Source: Synergistaceae bacterium | GTDB taxonomy: Bacteria > Synergistota > Synergistia > Synergistales > Aminithiophilaceae | Length of the DNA: 64,000 bases | NCBI GenBank assembly: GCA_016756725.1 | Contig: JAESII010000007.1 | Location: 62,001-126,000 of the forward strand | Direction of reading: 5' to 3' | Part shown: positions 38,629 through 47,224 of the stretch, in pieces | Position numbering within the stretch: position 1 is the stretch's first letter | Layout of the letters: every line of letters begins with the position of its first letter | Translations under genes and position numbers: made by a program | Notes under the pieces: model-generated | The model's database searches: none | Told to the model about the DNA's origin: nothing | What the model saw: only the letters and a program-made list of their open reading frames with translations

Positions 38629-39289
38629 TGTCTAGGGGTCCTTTTTCCGCACTTAGCCAGGCCATTAGCCTCAACCTGCTCGTCAACTTCGCCTTTTGCG
38701 ACCGATAGGCAGGTATCACGGGATCGTTGATTCAGCGATCCATGATGCCAATGCTGAAAACAAAATTTTACTCTAATGTATTTGGGCAGGAGCAGATTGT
38801 CAAACAGGCTCATGACTCTTGTAGCCGGACAATGCCACGTCACCCCTGAAGGGAACAGATGAAGATGAAGACAGCACGACACTGCGGGACTGAGATGTTT
38901 TGATTTATTATTTGTTGTTTTATCGTGAAAAATACAGCAGGACCTCTCTGCACAGGAGACTATCTGGGTATCATGAGAAGGAGCACCGGCAAACCACCGC
39001 GATCTATCTCAATAATCTGGAAACGCATTGCCCGGCCATGCATGAAATCCCAATTCCAGGCGCAGCTGAAGGGCATGCCGCACCAAAGAGCTCTTCTACT
39101 TATTCGCACGTTAAGGCCATGGAGAATGTCCCGTGAATACGGTCGGGAAAAATTTCGGAACACATTCCATCTCAAAACAAGCTTTCTTATAGGGTCTATT
39201 TGCATTGGAGACTCCAGGACGGAGAGGCCACAATCCACCTGTGGAGAATCAATCCTTCGCTGGTTTGTGAAAATTTCTTCAAATTGCAC
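38629..39289. other. Upstream region of the type III operon
   Basis: About 660 bases in which I see no supportable gene; short frames here lack ribosome sites. It must contain the promoter of the minus-strand operon, but no clear -35/-10 pair stands out. Confidence 0.35.
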
Positions 39290-39670
39290 CCCTGAGCTTG
39301 ACGAGAAAAGACTACAAAAAATTCATCTGCTTTCATCCGAAAATATTCCGCACTCCATATTGGAATTCATTCCGCTGGCTTTCTCCGGAACTTCTTCCGG
39401 GGCACTCCAAAGATACCCCGCAGTTGCGTCGAATCTCTGGCACCAGAGAAGGCCTTCCGCTTTCCAAAAGACATCGCTCTACCCTCAGTTTTGACCTGCC
39501 TCCCGCCCTTCACCTGGAATAATTCGCCGCTATCTCTCTTATACATTCCGGACATGCCGAACCTTTTCCGGACTTCTGGTTTCCTCCAGCGTCACGCCCT
39601 GCTCTCCGGCAAAACGTACCCCAAGCTGCCTAAATGCTTGGAAACAGGACGTATTCAGCAGTTTCGCCTT
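39290..39670. repeat. Right-end tail of element B (homologous to 27397-27797)
   Basis: This is the second copy of the tail described at 27397-27797. It ends at the att repeat with ACGTACCCC at 39614-39622. The sequence is diverged and gene-free. Confidence 0.75.
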
Positions 39671-39737
39671 CCGCCACTAGACAGGACAAAGCCGTCTGGG
39701 CGTACCTACAAACCCAGGCGGCTTCTTTGTTTGCAAG
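39663..39737 (+). other. attR: right boundary of the island
   Basis: Bases 39671-39737 match 2919-2985 with one mismatch, including the tRNA terminator hairpin at 39689-39732. The preceding eight bases match the tRNA 3' end with two differences, so this is a partial tRNA copy and not a functional gene. Chromosomal genes resume after it. Confidence 0.85.
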
Positions 39738-40108
39738 GAAAGGCCGGCGCAGGGGGACCGGGAAGGACGCGCACCGTTCCGGCCCCGCAGGATCGAGCCT
39801 GACCGAGACCATGCTGAAGCAGCGCCAGCCCCACGCCCTTATCCCTCACCACAATGAGGAATCACTGCAAAAGGACTGAGGCCGTCACTTCATTGCAGGA
39901 GAAAACCCTTTGACGCAAAGCAGTCCGGGCAAGAGAGCCCCAAGCCGCGATCGCCTGAAGGGCTGACGCGGGCAACCTCGACTTCCCCCTCGGGACACCA
40001 TCCATCGCAACGCCCTGAGAGGTCCCGATTGTCGCCTTTCAGCGTCAATCGGGACCTCCGGGGGCTGAGAGGGCTTGCCCTGTCGGAGAAAGGCAGCTGG
40101 AGAGCTAG
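39738..40108. other. Island-chromosome intergenic region with a hairpin
   Basis: About 370 bases without a gene. A perfect 13-bp inverted repeat, GAGGTCCCGATTG at 40019-40031 and CAATCGGGACCTC at 40046-40058, lies 50 bases beyond the end of the minus-strand larC2 gene. It may end the long C1/lar transcript, but there is no T run. Confidence 0.5.
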
Positions 40109-40615
40109 CTACCCCTCTCTCTCGGAGGGGGTGAAGCGATGGGGGCCGATGACGACTTCCTGACCGCTCGTCGCGGCCAGCTCTATGGCTCCCTTGGCCA
40201 TCTTGAAGGAGAGAATCTCTCCGAGGCCCCCCTTGAGCAGGGCTTCAAGATCGTCAAATTCGGCCTTGCAGGAGAGGGTGCCTCCTTCTTCGTTTTCGAC
40301 GACCTTGACGCGGACGGAGCCCGATTGACGGTCCCCCTCGGCGACGTCGACCCAGGCGTGGCGAACGGGAGCGAAGGGAACATGAAGGGGTTCGAAGACT
40401 CTCATCCCCAGGGTGTCCAGCTCGAGGGCCAAAAAGGAGCCGACGGCGTCAAGGGCCGTCTCGGGGGCATCGATGAAGAAGAGGAATTCGCTTCGGCCCT
40501 TCTTGGTCACCGCTGGAACGGCGTGAACGCTGGCGGCGCCCCGGGCCATGAGGCCGTCGATGAGGTAGGGCAGCCCCTCGCCGGAGACGTTGTCGGCATT
40601 GACGAGCAGCAGCAT
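40109..40615 (-). CDS. larC: LarC C-terminal domain (LarC2-like), nickel-pincer cofactor synthesis
   Basis: A 168-residue protein corresponding to the C-terminal half of LarC, the CTP-dependent enzyme that inserts nickel into the pyridinium pincer cofactor. N-A-D-N-V-S-G-E-G-L-P-Y-L-I-D matches the E-T-N-I-D-D-M start of LarC2, and T-K-K-G-R-S-E-F and L-D-T-L-G-M-R fit later family positions. I start at ATG 40615 with GGGGAG upstream. In many bacteria LarC1 and LarC2 are joined or overlap; here LarC1 lies 2.1 kb away with another gene between them, so LarC2 must be made as a separate protein. Confidence 0.75.
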   Translation of the reverse strand: MLLLVNADNVSGEGLPYLIDGLMARGAASVHAVPAVTKKGRSEFLFFIDAPETALDAVGSFLALELDTLGMRVFEPLHVPFAPVRHAWVDVAEGDRQSGSVRVKVVENEEGGTLSCKAEFDDLEALLKGGLGEILSFKMAKGAIELAATSGQEVVIGPHRFTPSEREG

Positions 40616-40681
40616 GGGATCTCCCCTTTCAAGGCGGAACCGGGGGGCAAGGCCCCCCGGCATCATGCGAAAGGTGTGGTC

Positions 40682-42460
40682 CTATTCCATGTCGGCCATG
40701 AGCCTCATGGCTAGCCGCGCCACGTTGCGGGCCGTCTCCTTGGCTCCGGGAATGGCGTTGGTGAGGTAGGCTCCGGCCTCGGCACGCTTGCCGGCGTCTT
40801 TCCAGTCCATCTTGCCCGAGACGGCTGCAACGGCGGCGGGCAGGACGACGTTGACGGTGCAGCAGCCGATATACATCAGCTCCTGGGCGGCGACGGAGGC
40901 CACCGTGATGGGGATGGTCCAATCCGCCTTCTTGTTGAGGACCACGTCGGGAACGACCTTGTGAGAGAGCCCCGTGATGGGGTATTCCTTGCCATCGACG
41001 GTGACGACGGCGTCGATATCGGCGTCGAAGCCCCAGAAGGTCTCGGCGAAGGGATGACTCCGCCTGGCCCCGCCCTTGAGCTTGGAGAAGGTGAGGGTGA
41101 TCTCCTTGCCGAACATGCCGCCCAGAATCATGGCGGTGCGCTTTTCGACCTTTTCCTTGCGCTGAAGGTCGAGGGCCTCACAGATCTCTTCAAGAGACCG
41201 GCCGGCCTGGAGTCCTTCCCAGGCGAAACGGGCAATGCGGTAGCTCATGTTGTTGCGGATGCCCTGGGTGCCCATGATGACCGCTGACGAAACGGGGCCG
41301 CGGCAGATCTGTTCGGCCTTGTGGGCCACCGTGTTGGCCGAGAAGGCCGAGACCTCAGGATCGATCCACTCGTTGAGCTTCATGTCGTGGATCATGTCGG
41401 CCGTGGCTTCGATGTCGCCCTCACTCTCGATGAGCTTCATCGCCGCCACGACGGCATCGCCTGCGAGGTGCCCCAGAGGCGGGTTGACGGGACCTGAGCC
41501 GAAACCGGCGCCGATCATGGGGCCCTCCTGGAAGCAGGCCATCATCTCGTTGAAGGTCATCATGCCCACCACCGTCGGGGCTCCCACGTCCTTGAGGATC
41601 ATGCCCAGGTCGCCGATGAGGGTGGCCGTGTCATACTCCTTGTTGGTGCCGCGCATGTGAAGTTTAGGGGGAAGACCGGCGGCTTCGGTGGCGCCCTTCC
41701 CGGCCAGGTAGCCCGTGCCCTGGACAAAGAACTCGCCGAACTCCTCGCCGATCATGCCGTCGGGGTTGACGATCTCCAGGACGGCGGCTGCGGCAAGAGC
41801 GGCCGAGAGCCAGGGGTTGGGGTTGATGCCGACGCCCTGATAGGCCTTGAACATGGCTTCTACGGCGACACGGGTGCCGTTGACGGTGATGTCGTGATAG
41901 ATCATGTCCTCGCCGAGGGCGCTGTGGCCGTAGATGGCCCCACCGGCCACGAAGGGAGGCACGTCGGCGCCGCTGAAACGGCAGATCTCGCCCCGTTCGA
42001 TGGCCTCGTAGAGGGCCTTGACGGCGGGAAAGGCCGAGACCTTGTTGGTCAGTTTCGATGTCGGAATGGCCTGCACTCCGGCCCGGCTGGCTCCAGCCTT
42101 CATGCGGGCCATGGAGCCGAGTTTACGGTTGCCGGCGGGCACACCGGCGCGGCTGGCCGTCCCGGCCAGATTGAGGAAGACGGCGACGATCAAAGCCGCG
42201 TTGGCCGGGTCGGCGCCCGCTTCCTTGGCGGCGGCGATGCCGGCGTCCATGACGTAGTCGAGGGCCAGGTCGGCCAGGTTGGAATCGCTGATCTTGGTGC
42301 TGCGGCCCCGAAGAATCTCGGCCGTCATGACGTTGGCGGCGCTGAACACGGCCAGGTTGAGCATGCCGTGCCCCTTGGTGACGGCCTCAAGGCGGTCGCT
42401 GGTGACGTTTTCCACAAATGTGTTCGCCGCGGCGATGGCGCAGTAAAGTTCTTTTTCCAT
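40682..42460 (-). CDS. Unrecognised 593-aa protein inserted between larC halves
   Basis: I do not recognise this family. AGGAGGTG at correct spacing fixes the ATG at 42460. The product is Ala/Gly-rich, with [54 protein letters not shown] and a Cys pair in Y-I-G-C-C-T-V-N-V. Hydrophobic stretches are short, so it is probably soluble. It ends 66 bases before larC2 and starts 276 bases after larC1, in the same direction. The context suggests nickel-pincer chemistry or one-carbon metabolism; a target enzyme for the cofactor is possible but unproven. Confidence 0.7.
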   Translation of the reverse strand: MEKELYCAIAAANTFVENVTSDRLEAVTKGHGMLNLAVFSAANVMTAEILRGRSTKISDSNLADLALDYVMDAGIAAAKEAGADPANAALIVAVFLNLAGTASRAGVPAGNRKLGSMARMKAGASRAGVQAIPTSKLTNKVSAFPAVKALYEAIERGEICRFSGADVPPFVAGGAIYGHSALGEDMIYHDITVNGTRVAVEAMFKAYQGVGINPNPWLSAALAAAAVLEIVNPDGMIGEEFGEFFVQGTGYLAGKGATEAAGLPPKLHMRGTNKEYDTATLIGDLGMILKDVGAPTVVGMMTFNEMMACFQEGPMIGAGFGSGPVNPPLGHLAGDAVVAAMKLIESEGDIEATADMIHDMKLNEWIDPEVSAFSANTVAHKAEQICRGPVSSAVIMGTQGIRNNMSYRIARFAWEGLQAGRSLEEICEALDLQRKEKVEKRTAMILGGMFGKEITLTFSKLKGGARRSHPFAETFWGFDADIDAVVTVDGKEYPITGLSHKVVPDVVLNKKADWTIPITVASVAAQELMYIGCCTVNVVLPAAVAAVSGKMDWKDAGKRAEAGAYLTNAIPGAKETARNVARLAMRLMADME

Positions 42461-42736
42461 GAACAGAACACCTCCTGATTCCTTTGAACCGCTGGTCATC
42501 TCATCGAATGAGCAAGCAGCTTCAGAGAGCGGTTTTAACCCATGCCCCTGCCATTCACTCCTCCCCTGTCGAAACGGCTCCTTGGCGTCGCCAACCTTCC
42601 GGAAGGGACAGGAAGACCGTCACTTCTCCCAGGCCAAAAGATGTGAGCTATGTCGGGCGAGAGATCCTGCAGGATAAGCTGTCTTTTAGAGAACGGGCCC
42701 GGAGACCCTTGGAACCGATTTTTTAAGGTGGAACCC
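42461..42736 (-). other. Leader between larC1 and the 593-aa gene
   Basis: A 276-base gap, unusual in this otherwise overlapping operon. It contains CCTTCCGGAAGG and several short inverted repeats. I could not match it to a known riboswitch. It may hold an internal promoter. Confidence 0.3.
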
Positions 42737-43648
42737 TCAGGCTCTGTCTTCTGTCTTCAAAGGACCATGAGGGTGAGAGTCCTGGTCATGGTCGTGGTCA
42801 TGGTCATGGTCATGGTCATGGTCGTGGTCATGGTCATGGTCGTGGTCGTGGTCGTGATCGTGGTCATGGTCGTGACCTTGGAGAGGACTCTGCTTTTGGC
42901 AATGTCTCTGGGAAGATGGCTTTTTGACGTCAGTCCTAGGCTGAAGGAGTATTCCCTGGAGGGCGTTGGGGAGATCCGTCTCGCTGTCGCCGAGGCCATA
43001 GCCGCTTTTGAGGACGACGCCGCAGGGGAGAGGACCGAAACGGTCCACAAAGGTCCGCAGGAGCACAGCACCCGTCGGGGTCGTGCGCTCCAGGGGTTCG
43101 CCGGAACCGTAGACGGGAATTCCCTCGAGAAGCTTGAGGGCCGCCGGAGACGGTACGGGAAACTCGCCGTGGGCGCAGCGGACCGTCCCGGACCCGACGT
43201 TGACGGCCGAGGCGACGACCTCTCCCGGAGAGAGTACCTCCATGAGGGCAATGGAACCGACGATGTCGACGATGGCGTCGACGGCGCCGACTTCGTGAAA
43301 GTGGATCTCCTCAGGCGGCCTGCCGTGGACGGCCCCTTCCGCTTCGGCCAGGAGGCGGAAGGCCGAAGACGCCTTTCGGGCCACGGCGGGAGAAAGGTCG
43401 CTTTTCTCGATGATCTGCAGCACGTCAGCCAGCCCCCGGTGGGCATGGCCTTCGCCGCAACGGACCTTCACGTCCAGGCCGGACAGGCCCGAGCGGAGCC
43501 CCTGCTGGACCGTCACGTCCCAGCCCTCCAGGGCCAGTCCTTCGAGGAAGGGTTTGAGGTCCCTCTTCCCGAGAAGGTCGAGGAGAACCCCCAAGGTCAT
43601 GTCTCCGGCAATCCCGGCAAAGCAGTTGAGGTAGAGGATGGGCTTCAT
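42737..43648 (-). CDS. larC: LarC N-terminal domain (LarC1-like) with His-Asp tail
   Basis: A 303-residue protein that begins L-Y-L-N-C-F-A-G-I-A-G-D-M-T-L-G, the LarC (DUF111) N-terminus, with I-H-F-H-E-V-G-A-V-D-A-I-V-D and R-T-T-P-T-G-A in the core. It ends in a long His-Asp tail of about 15 repeats plus S-H-P-H, likely to bind nickel. LarC proteins carry a His-rich linker before the C-terminal half; here the protein stops after it, so the split lies at the natural domain boundary. The start overlaps the larB stop (ATGA). Partner enzymes LarE and LarA are not in the window. Confidence 0.85.
   Translation of the reverse strand: MKPILYLNCFAGIAGDMTLGVLLDLLGKRDLKPFLEGLALEGWDVTVQQGLRSGLSGLDVKVRCGEGHAHRGLADVLQIIEKSDLSPAVARKASSAFRLLAEAEGAVHGRPPEEIHFHEVGAVDAIVDIVGSIALMEVLSPGEVVASAVNVGSGTVRCAHGEFPVPSPAALKLLEGIPVYGSGEPLERTTPTGAVLLRTFVDRFGPLPCGVVLKSGYGLGDSETDLPNALQGILLQPRTDVKKPSSQRHCQKQSPLQGHDHDHDHDHDHDHDHDHDHDHDHDHDHDHDQDSHPHGPLKTEDRA
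42784..42873 (+). repeat. Hexanucleotide repeat encoding the His-Asp tail
   Basis: Fifteen units of GGTCAT/GGTCGT (one GATCGT) on the plus strand encode alternating His and Asp on the minus strand. The mixed CAT/CAC codons show it is not a very recent expansion. Unit changes would alter tail length but not frame. Confidence 0.9.
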
Positions 43649-44421
43649 CGTTCGTCTCCTTTGCGCAGTGAGCCGGCTCGGCGGGCTACCTGGGCCGCAG
43701 CGTAGCCGCCGCCGACGCCGTTGTCGATGTTGACGACGGAAACGCCAAGGGCACAGGCGTTGAGCATGGTCAGAAGGGGGCCGATCCCTCCCAGGGCTGC
43801 CCCATAGCCGACGCTGGTGGGAATGGCGAAGACCGGCGAGGCAACGAGGCCGGCCACGACGCCGGGCAGGGCGCCGTCCATGCCGGCGACGGCGACGATG
43901 GCATCGGCCCTGTGAAGGTCGTCGAAATGAGCCAGCAGCCGATGGAGACCGGCGACACCGACGTCATAAAGGCGCTCGACGACGCAGCCCATGGTGTCGG
44001 CCGTCAGGGCCGCCTCTTCGGCGACGGGAACATCGCTGCTCCCTCCGGTCACGACGAGGACCCGTCCCTCCCGAGGGCGGTCCTTCTCCATGCCGCAGCG
44101 CCCTATCCGGGCAAGGGGGAAATACTCGAACTCCTCGAGGAGGGGGGCGATCAGGTCGCGCTGCTTTTCGGTCATGCGGGAAAAGAGGGCCGGTCCCGAT
44201 CCGTCGGCCAGGGCTTCGGCGATACGTCTCAGCTGATCGGGAGACTTGCCGGGACAGTAGACGATCTCGGAAAATCCGTTCCGCAAGGCCCGATGGGTGT
44301 CGAGCTTGACCTCGCCAAGGTCGCGGAAAGGCAGGCCTCGGAGACAGGCGAGAAAGGTGTCTTCTGAAATCTCATCACGGCGAAGTTTGTCAACGAGATG
44401 GCGCAGTTCGCGTTCGTCCAT
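43645..44421 (-). CDS. larB: LarB, nickel-pincer cofactor biosynthesis carboxylase
   Basis: A 258-residue protein. LarB carboxylates nicotinic acid adenine dinucleotide at the pyridine C5 and hydrolyses it in the first step of pincer cofactor synthesis; its fold resembles PurE. G-R-V-L-V-V-T-G-G-S-S-D-V-P-V-A-E-E-A, D-A-I-V-A-V-A-G-M-D-G-A-L-P and the C-terminal N-I-D-N-G-V-G-G-G-Y-A-A are family signatures. I start at ATG 44421 (GGAAGGGAG upstream), giving the usual length; the longer frame adds 44 unrelated residues. A 137-base gap separates it from the upstream dihydropteroate synthase gene, and it is coupled to larC1. Confidence 0.88.
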   Translation of the reverse strand: MDERELRHLVDKLRRDEISEDTFLACLRGLPFRDLGEVKLDTHRALRNGFSEIVYCPGKSPDQLRRIAEALADGSGPALFSRMTEKQRDLIAPLLEEFEYFPLARIGRCGMEKDRPREGRVLVVTGGSSDVPVAEEAALTADTMGCVVERLYDVGVAGLHRLLAHFDDLHRADAIVAVAGMDGALPGVVAGLVASPVFAIPTSVGYGAALGGIGPLLTMLNACALGVSVVNIDNGVGGGYAAAQVARRAGSLRKGDER

Positions 44422-44558
44422 GCCTTGGGGCTCCCTTCCTGACTCAAAGATGAATGGAACGATGCAGGAGGCATCTCCTCCGGAAAAGAACTCGAGATTC
44501 AGAAAAGAAAAATGAGACTCATCATCAATGATAGCGGAGATTCTGCGATTCAAGAAGG

Positions 44559-46319
44559 CTAGGAAGGAAGACCTTTCAGGGCCTCGGCGACGGCCAGGAC
44601 TTTCCTGTTGGGGGCGACGTCGTGGACGCGGAGGATCTCCACGCCCTTCTGGGCACAGTAGGCCGTGACGGCCAGGGTCTCTTCAAGCCTTCCGTCGGGG
44701 TCCTCCGATCCCCCCTGGGCGGGATCGAGGAAGGATTTGCGGGAATGGCCCACCAGGAGGGGAAAACCGAGCCCCCGAAGCCGGTCAAGTCCCTTCAGGA
44801 GGGCCAGGCTGTGACGCCTTTTCTTGGCGAAGCCGATGCCCGGGTCGAGGACGATCTGTCCCGGCCCGATACCGGCATCAAGCGCCTTCTGCACCCGTTC
44901 GGCCAGAAAGGCGCAGACTTCGGCGACGACGTCCCCATAGAAGGCCTCGTCCTGCATCGTCTGGGGCGTCCCCTTCATGTGCATGACGATCACCGGAACG
45001 CCTCTGCGGGCCGCAAGGCCGGCCATTTCCGGATCGCTGAGGGCCGTCACGTCGTTGATCATGTCCGCTCCGGCATCAAGGGCCGCCTCGGCCACGGAGG
45101 CGCGGCTCGTGTCGACGGAGAGGACCGCCTCGGGCAGGCTTGCCCTGATGGCGGCGATGACGCCGATGAGGCGCCCTTTTTCCTCGTCGACGCCGACTTC
45201 CGAGGCTCCGGGGCGGGTCGACTGGGCGCCGATGTCGAGGAGGTCGACCCCGTCGGCGATCATGGCCCGGGCCCGATCGACGGCTTCTGCTGCGCCGTCG
45301 ACGCGGCTGCCTCCATAAAAGGAGTCGGGCGTGACGTTGACGATCCCCATGAGGAGCGTCCTGCGCCCCAGTTCCAGGCGGCGTCGACGGGGCAGAAGCA
45401 GGCAAGGTTCCTCTCCGGGCTTCGGAAGCCGCGCCAGGCCGTTCCAGCGTGCCAGAAGCTCCGCCTCCGACCAGGGGCCTTCGGCAAGAAGGGAGAAAAG
45501 AGCCGCGACGATGAGGTCCGCCGTCGTCCCCGGGTTGAGGCGGTTCCCCCAGACACGGAGCTGGGCGTCAAAACGGTTCAGGGCCTCTTCGCTGACCCGT
45601 TGACCCTGGGGGGTCTCCGTCAGGAGACGTTCCGCCTTTCGGGAGACCTCGAGGGCCCGATCCATGCCGACCTTCCGGGCAATGAGCGTGTCGGGCCTGA
45701 CAGCCAGGACGGACAGAAAGGTGCGGACAATGCTGTCCGAGAGGCTCAGGCCGGCACCGAGATTTTTCCGCAGCTCCGGCAGCAGGAGATCGAAGGTGAG
45801 GGCGAAGCCGGTGACGTATTCGGCGGCCACCGAATCGCGGTCGGCCGCCTCGGCCATCGCCGCAAGGAGCGAAGGCGGCGCCTCGCCTTTCACGTCATCG
45901 CCGTCGACGTCGCCGAGGCCCCCGGGGGCGGCAAGACGGATGGCCTCGTAGACGAGACGGGCGTCATCACCGTCCGTGGCCTCCAGGACCTGAGTCGTCA
46001 TTTCCCTCAGCGTCCCCCTAGGCCCCCGGAGGGCGCCTAGGGCGAGGGGAACCAAGAGGAGAAGGATACCCAGGTTTGTGTTGCTTCGCACGACGGCCCG
46101 ACGGGCCTGAACGGCACCGAGGACGAGAGAGCCGACGCTCCACCGGTCCCTTTTCCGGAAGGCTTGAGCGGTCAAGGCCGCACTGGTGAGGAAATCGGGC
46201 AGCGAGGCGTCGTGGAAATCGTGAAAGCGGTTGACGTTGCCCGGCTTGGGAGCACAGGCCTCCCAGAGCGACGCCACCTCGACCCAGCGTATGACGTCCT
46301 CTCGGCTCCGTCCCGTCAT
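44559..46319 (-). CDS. Fusion of CitG-like domain and dihydropteroate synthase
   Basis: A 586-residue two-domain protein. Residues 1-300 resemble triphosphoribosyl-dephospho-CoA synthase (CitG/MdcB): A-P-K-P-G-N-V at 23-29, S-N-T-N-L-G-I at 79-85 and N-P-G-T-T-A-D-L at 262-269. Residues 315-586 are a complete dihydropteroate synthase with G-I-V-N-V-T-P-D-S-F at 325-334, D-I-G-A-Q-S-T-R-P-G-A, N-D-V-T-A, and G-H-S-R-K-S-F. In this cluster the DHPS half would couple a pterin to an aryl group for tetrahydromethanopterin. The CitG-like half may transfer a ribosyl or phosphoribosyl group, which is inference. The start overlaps the ATP-grasp gene by four bases. Confidence 0.8.
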   Translation of the reverse strand: MTGRSREDVIRWVEVASLWEACAPKPGNVNRFHDFHDASLPDFLTSAALTAQAFRKRDRWSVGSLVLGAVQARRAVVRSNTNLGILLLLVPLALGALRGPRGTLREMTTQVLEATDGDDARLVYEAIRLAAPGGLGDVDGDDVKGEAPPSLLAAMAEAADRDSVAAEYVTGFALTFDLLLPELRKNLGAGLSLSDSIVRTFLSVLAVRPDTLIARKVGMDRALEVSRKAERLLTETPQGQRVSEEALNRFDAQLRVWGNRLNPGTTADLIVAALFSLLAEGPWSEAELLARWNGLARLPKPGEEPCLLLPRRRRLELGRRTLLMGIVNVTPDSFYGGSRVDGAAEAVDRARAMIADGVDLLDIGAQSTRPGASEVGVDEEKGRLIGVIAAIRASLPEAVLSVDTSRASVAEAALDAGADMINDVTALSDPEMAGLAARRGVPVIVMHMKGTPQTMQDEAFYGDVVAEVCAFLAERVQKALDAGIGPGQIVLDPGIGFAKKRRHSLALLKGLDRLRGLGFPLLVGHSRKSFLDPAQGGSEDPDGRLEETLAVTAYCAQKGVEILRVHDVAPNRKVLAVAEALKGLPS

Positions 46320-47224
46320 GGCCGATTCTCTCCCAAAGTCGCCAAGGCCCGATCGACGATGACCGGAGCCATGTCGATGCCCGTGGCCGCCTCCAGCCCT
46401 TTCCAGCCGGGAATCCCGTTGGCCTCAATGACGAAAAGCCCCTCGGCGCCCCTGAGGATGTCGACGCCGGCGTAGAAGGCGCCCACCGCCTCAGCTGCCA
46501 TGAGGGCCATGTCCCTCATGGTCGCGTCGGGTTCGAAGGCTTCCCCCCGGGCCCCTCGGGCGATGTTGGTGCGCCACCCCTGGGCCCGGCGGACCATGGC
46601 ACCCTCGACGCGGCCGTCGACGACGAAGAGACGGTAATCCTCCTCCCCGTGGGCGATGAACCGCTGGATGTAATGGACATAGCGCCCCTCGTCAAGAACT
46701 CGGAAGAAGCGCCAGGCCGCCTCCTCGTCGTCAAGGCGGACCATGCCCCGCCCCTCGGAACCGAAAAGCGGCTTGACGACGACATCACCGCCGAGGGCAA
46801 GGAAGGCCTCCATGGCCTCATCGAGCCTTTCGGTGACGCGCGTCTCCGGCGTGGGCAGCCCCGCCTCCTCGAAAAGGAGGGAGGCGACGTACTTGTCGAC
46901 GGAGCGTTCCAGGGCGCCGGGACCGTTGAGGACCAGCTTGCCCCGCCTCTCGAGAAGATGGAGCACGTCGAGACGGAAGATGATCTGCTCCAGCGATCCC
47001 GCCGGGACGGCCCGGACGAAGACGAGATCGACGTCAGCCAGGGAGTGCCCCCGCGAGGCCGCCCAGGAGGGAAAGGAAGCGCTCTCCGAAGAGCCGACCC
47101 TGCCGGTGAGGCGCGTCGTCGGCAGACGCTGCACCGTCAGCCCCCTGGCCTCGAGAGCCGCTGTGAGACGCTCGGCATGCCATCCTTCGGGATTGCCGAC
47201 GATGGCCGCCTTCAGAGGAACCAT
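46316..47224 (-). CDS. RimK-like ATP-grasp ligase (MptN-type candidate)
   Basis: A 302-residue ATP-grasp protein of the RimK type, with D-V-V-V-K-P-L-F-G-S-E-G-R-G-M in the ATP-binding region, D-Y-R-L-F-V-V-D-G-R-V, W-R-T-N-I-A-R-G-A and F-V-I-E-A-N-G-I-P-G-W-K-G at the metal site. In H4MPT clusters such proteins resemble MptN, which adds glutamate to tetrahydromethanopterin to make the sarcinapterin form. The gene overlaps mch by 13 bases and the DHPS fusion by four. The substrate is inferred from the cluster alone. Confidence 0.75.
   Translation of the reverse strand: MVPLKAAIVGNPEGWHAERLTAALEARGLTVQRLPTTRLTGRVGSSESASFPSWAASRGHSLADVDLVFVRAVPAGSLEQIIFRLDVLHLLERRGKLVLNGPGALERSVDKYVASLLFEEAGLPTPETRVTERLDEAMEAFLALGGDVVVKPLFGSEGRGMVRLDDEEAAWRFFRVLDEGRYVHYIQRFIAHGEEDYRLFVVDGRVEGAMVRRAQGWRTNIARGARGEAFEPDATMRDMALMAAEAVGAFYAGVDILRGAEGLFVIEANGIPGWKGLEAATGIDMAPVIVDRALATLGENRP

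Noticed and set aside
39663-39680. Second functional tRNA-Ser gene
   Set aside because: Only the last bases of the tRNA are present, with two differences; there is no anticodon or D arm.
42784-42873. Phase-variable switch of larC by the hexamer repeat
   Set aside because: A six-base unit keeps the frame, so slippage changes only tail length.
40109-43648. Programmed frameshift joining LarC1 and LarC2
   Set aside because: The two halves are about 2.1 kb apart with a full gene between them.
44512-44522. ATGAGACTCAT palindrome upstream of larB as a nickel-regulator site
   Set aside because: It is short, does not match the spacing of the known NikR operator, and has no partner site or promoter around it.
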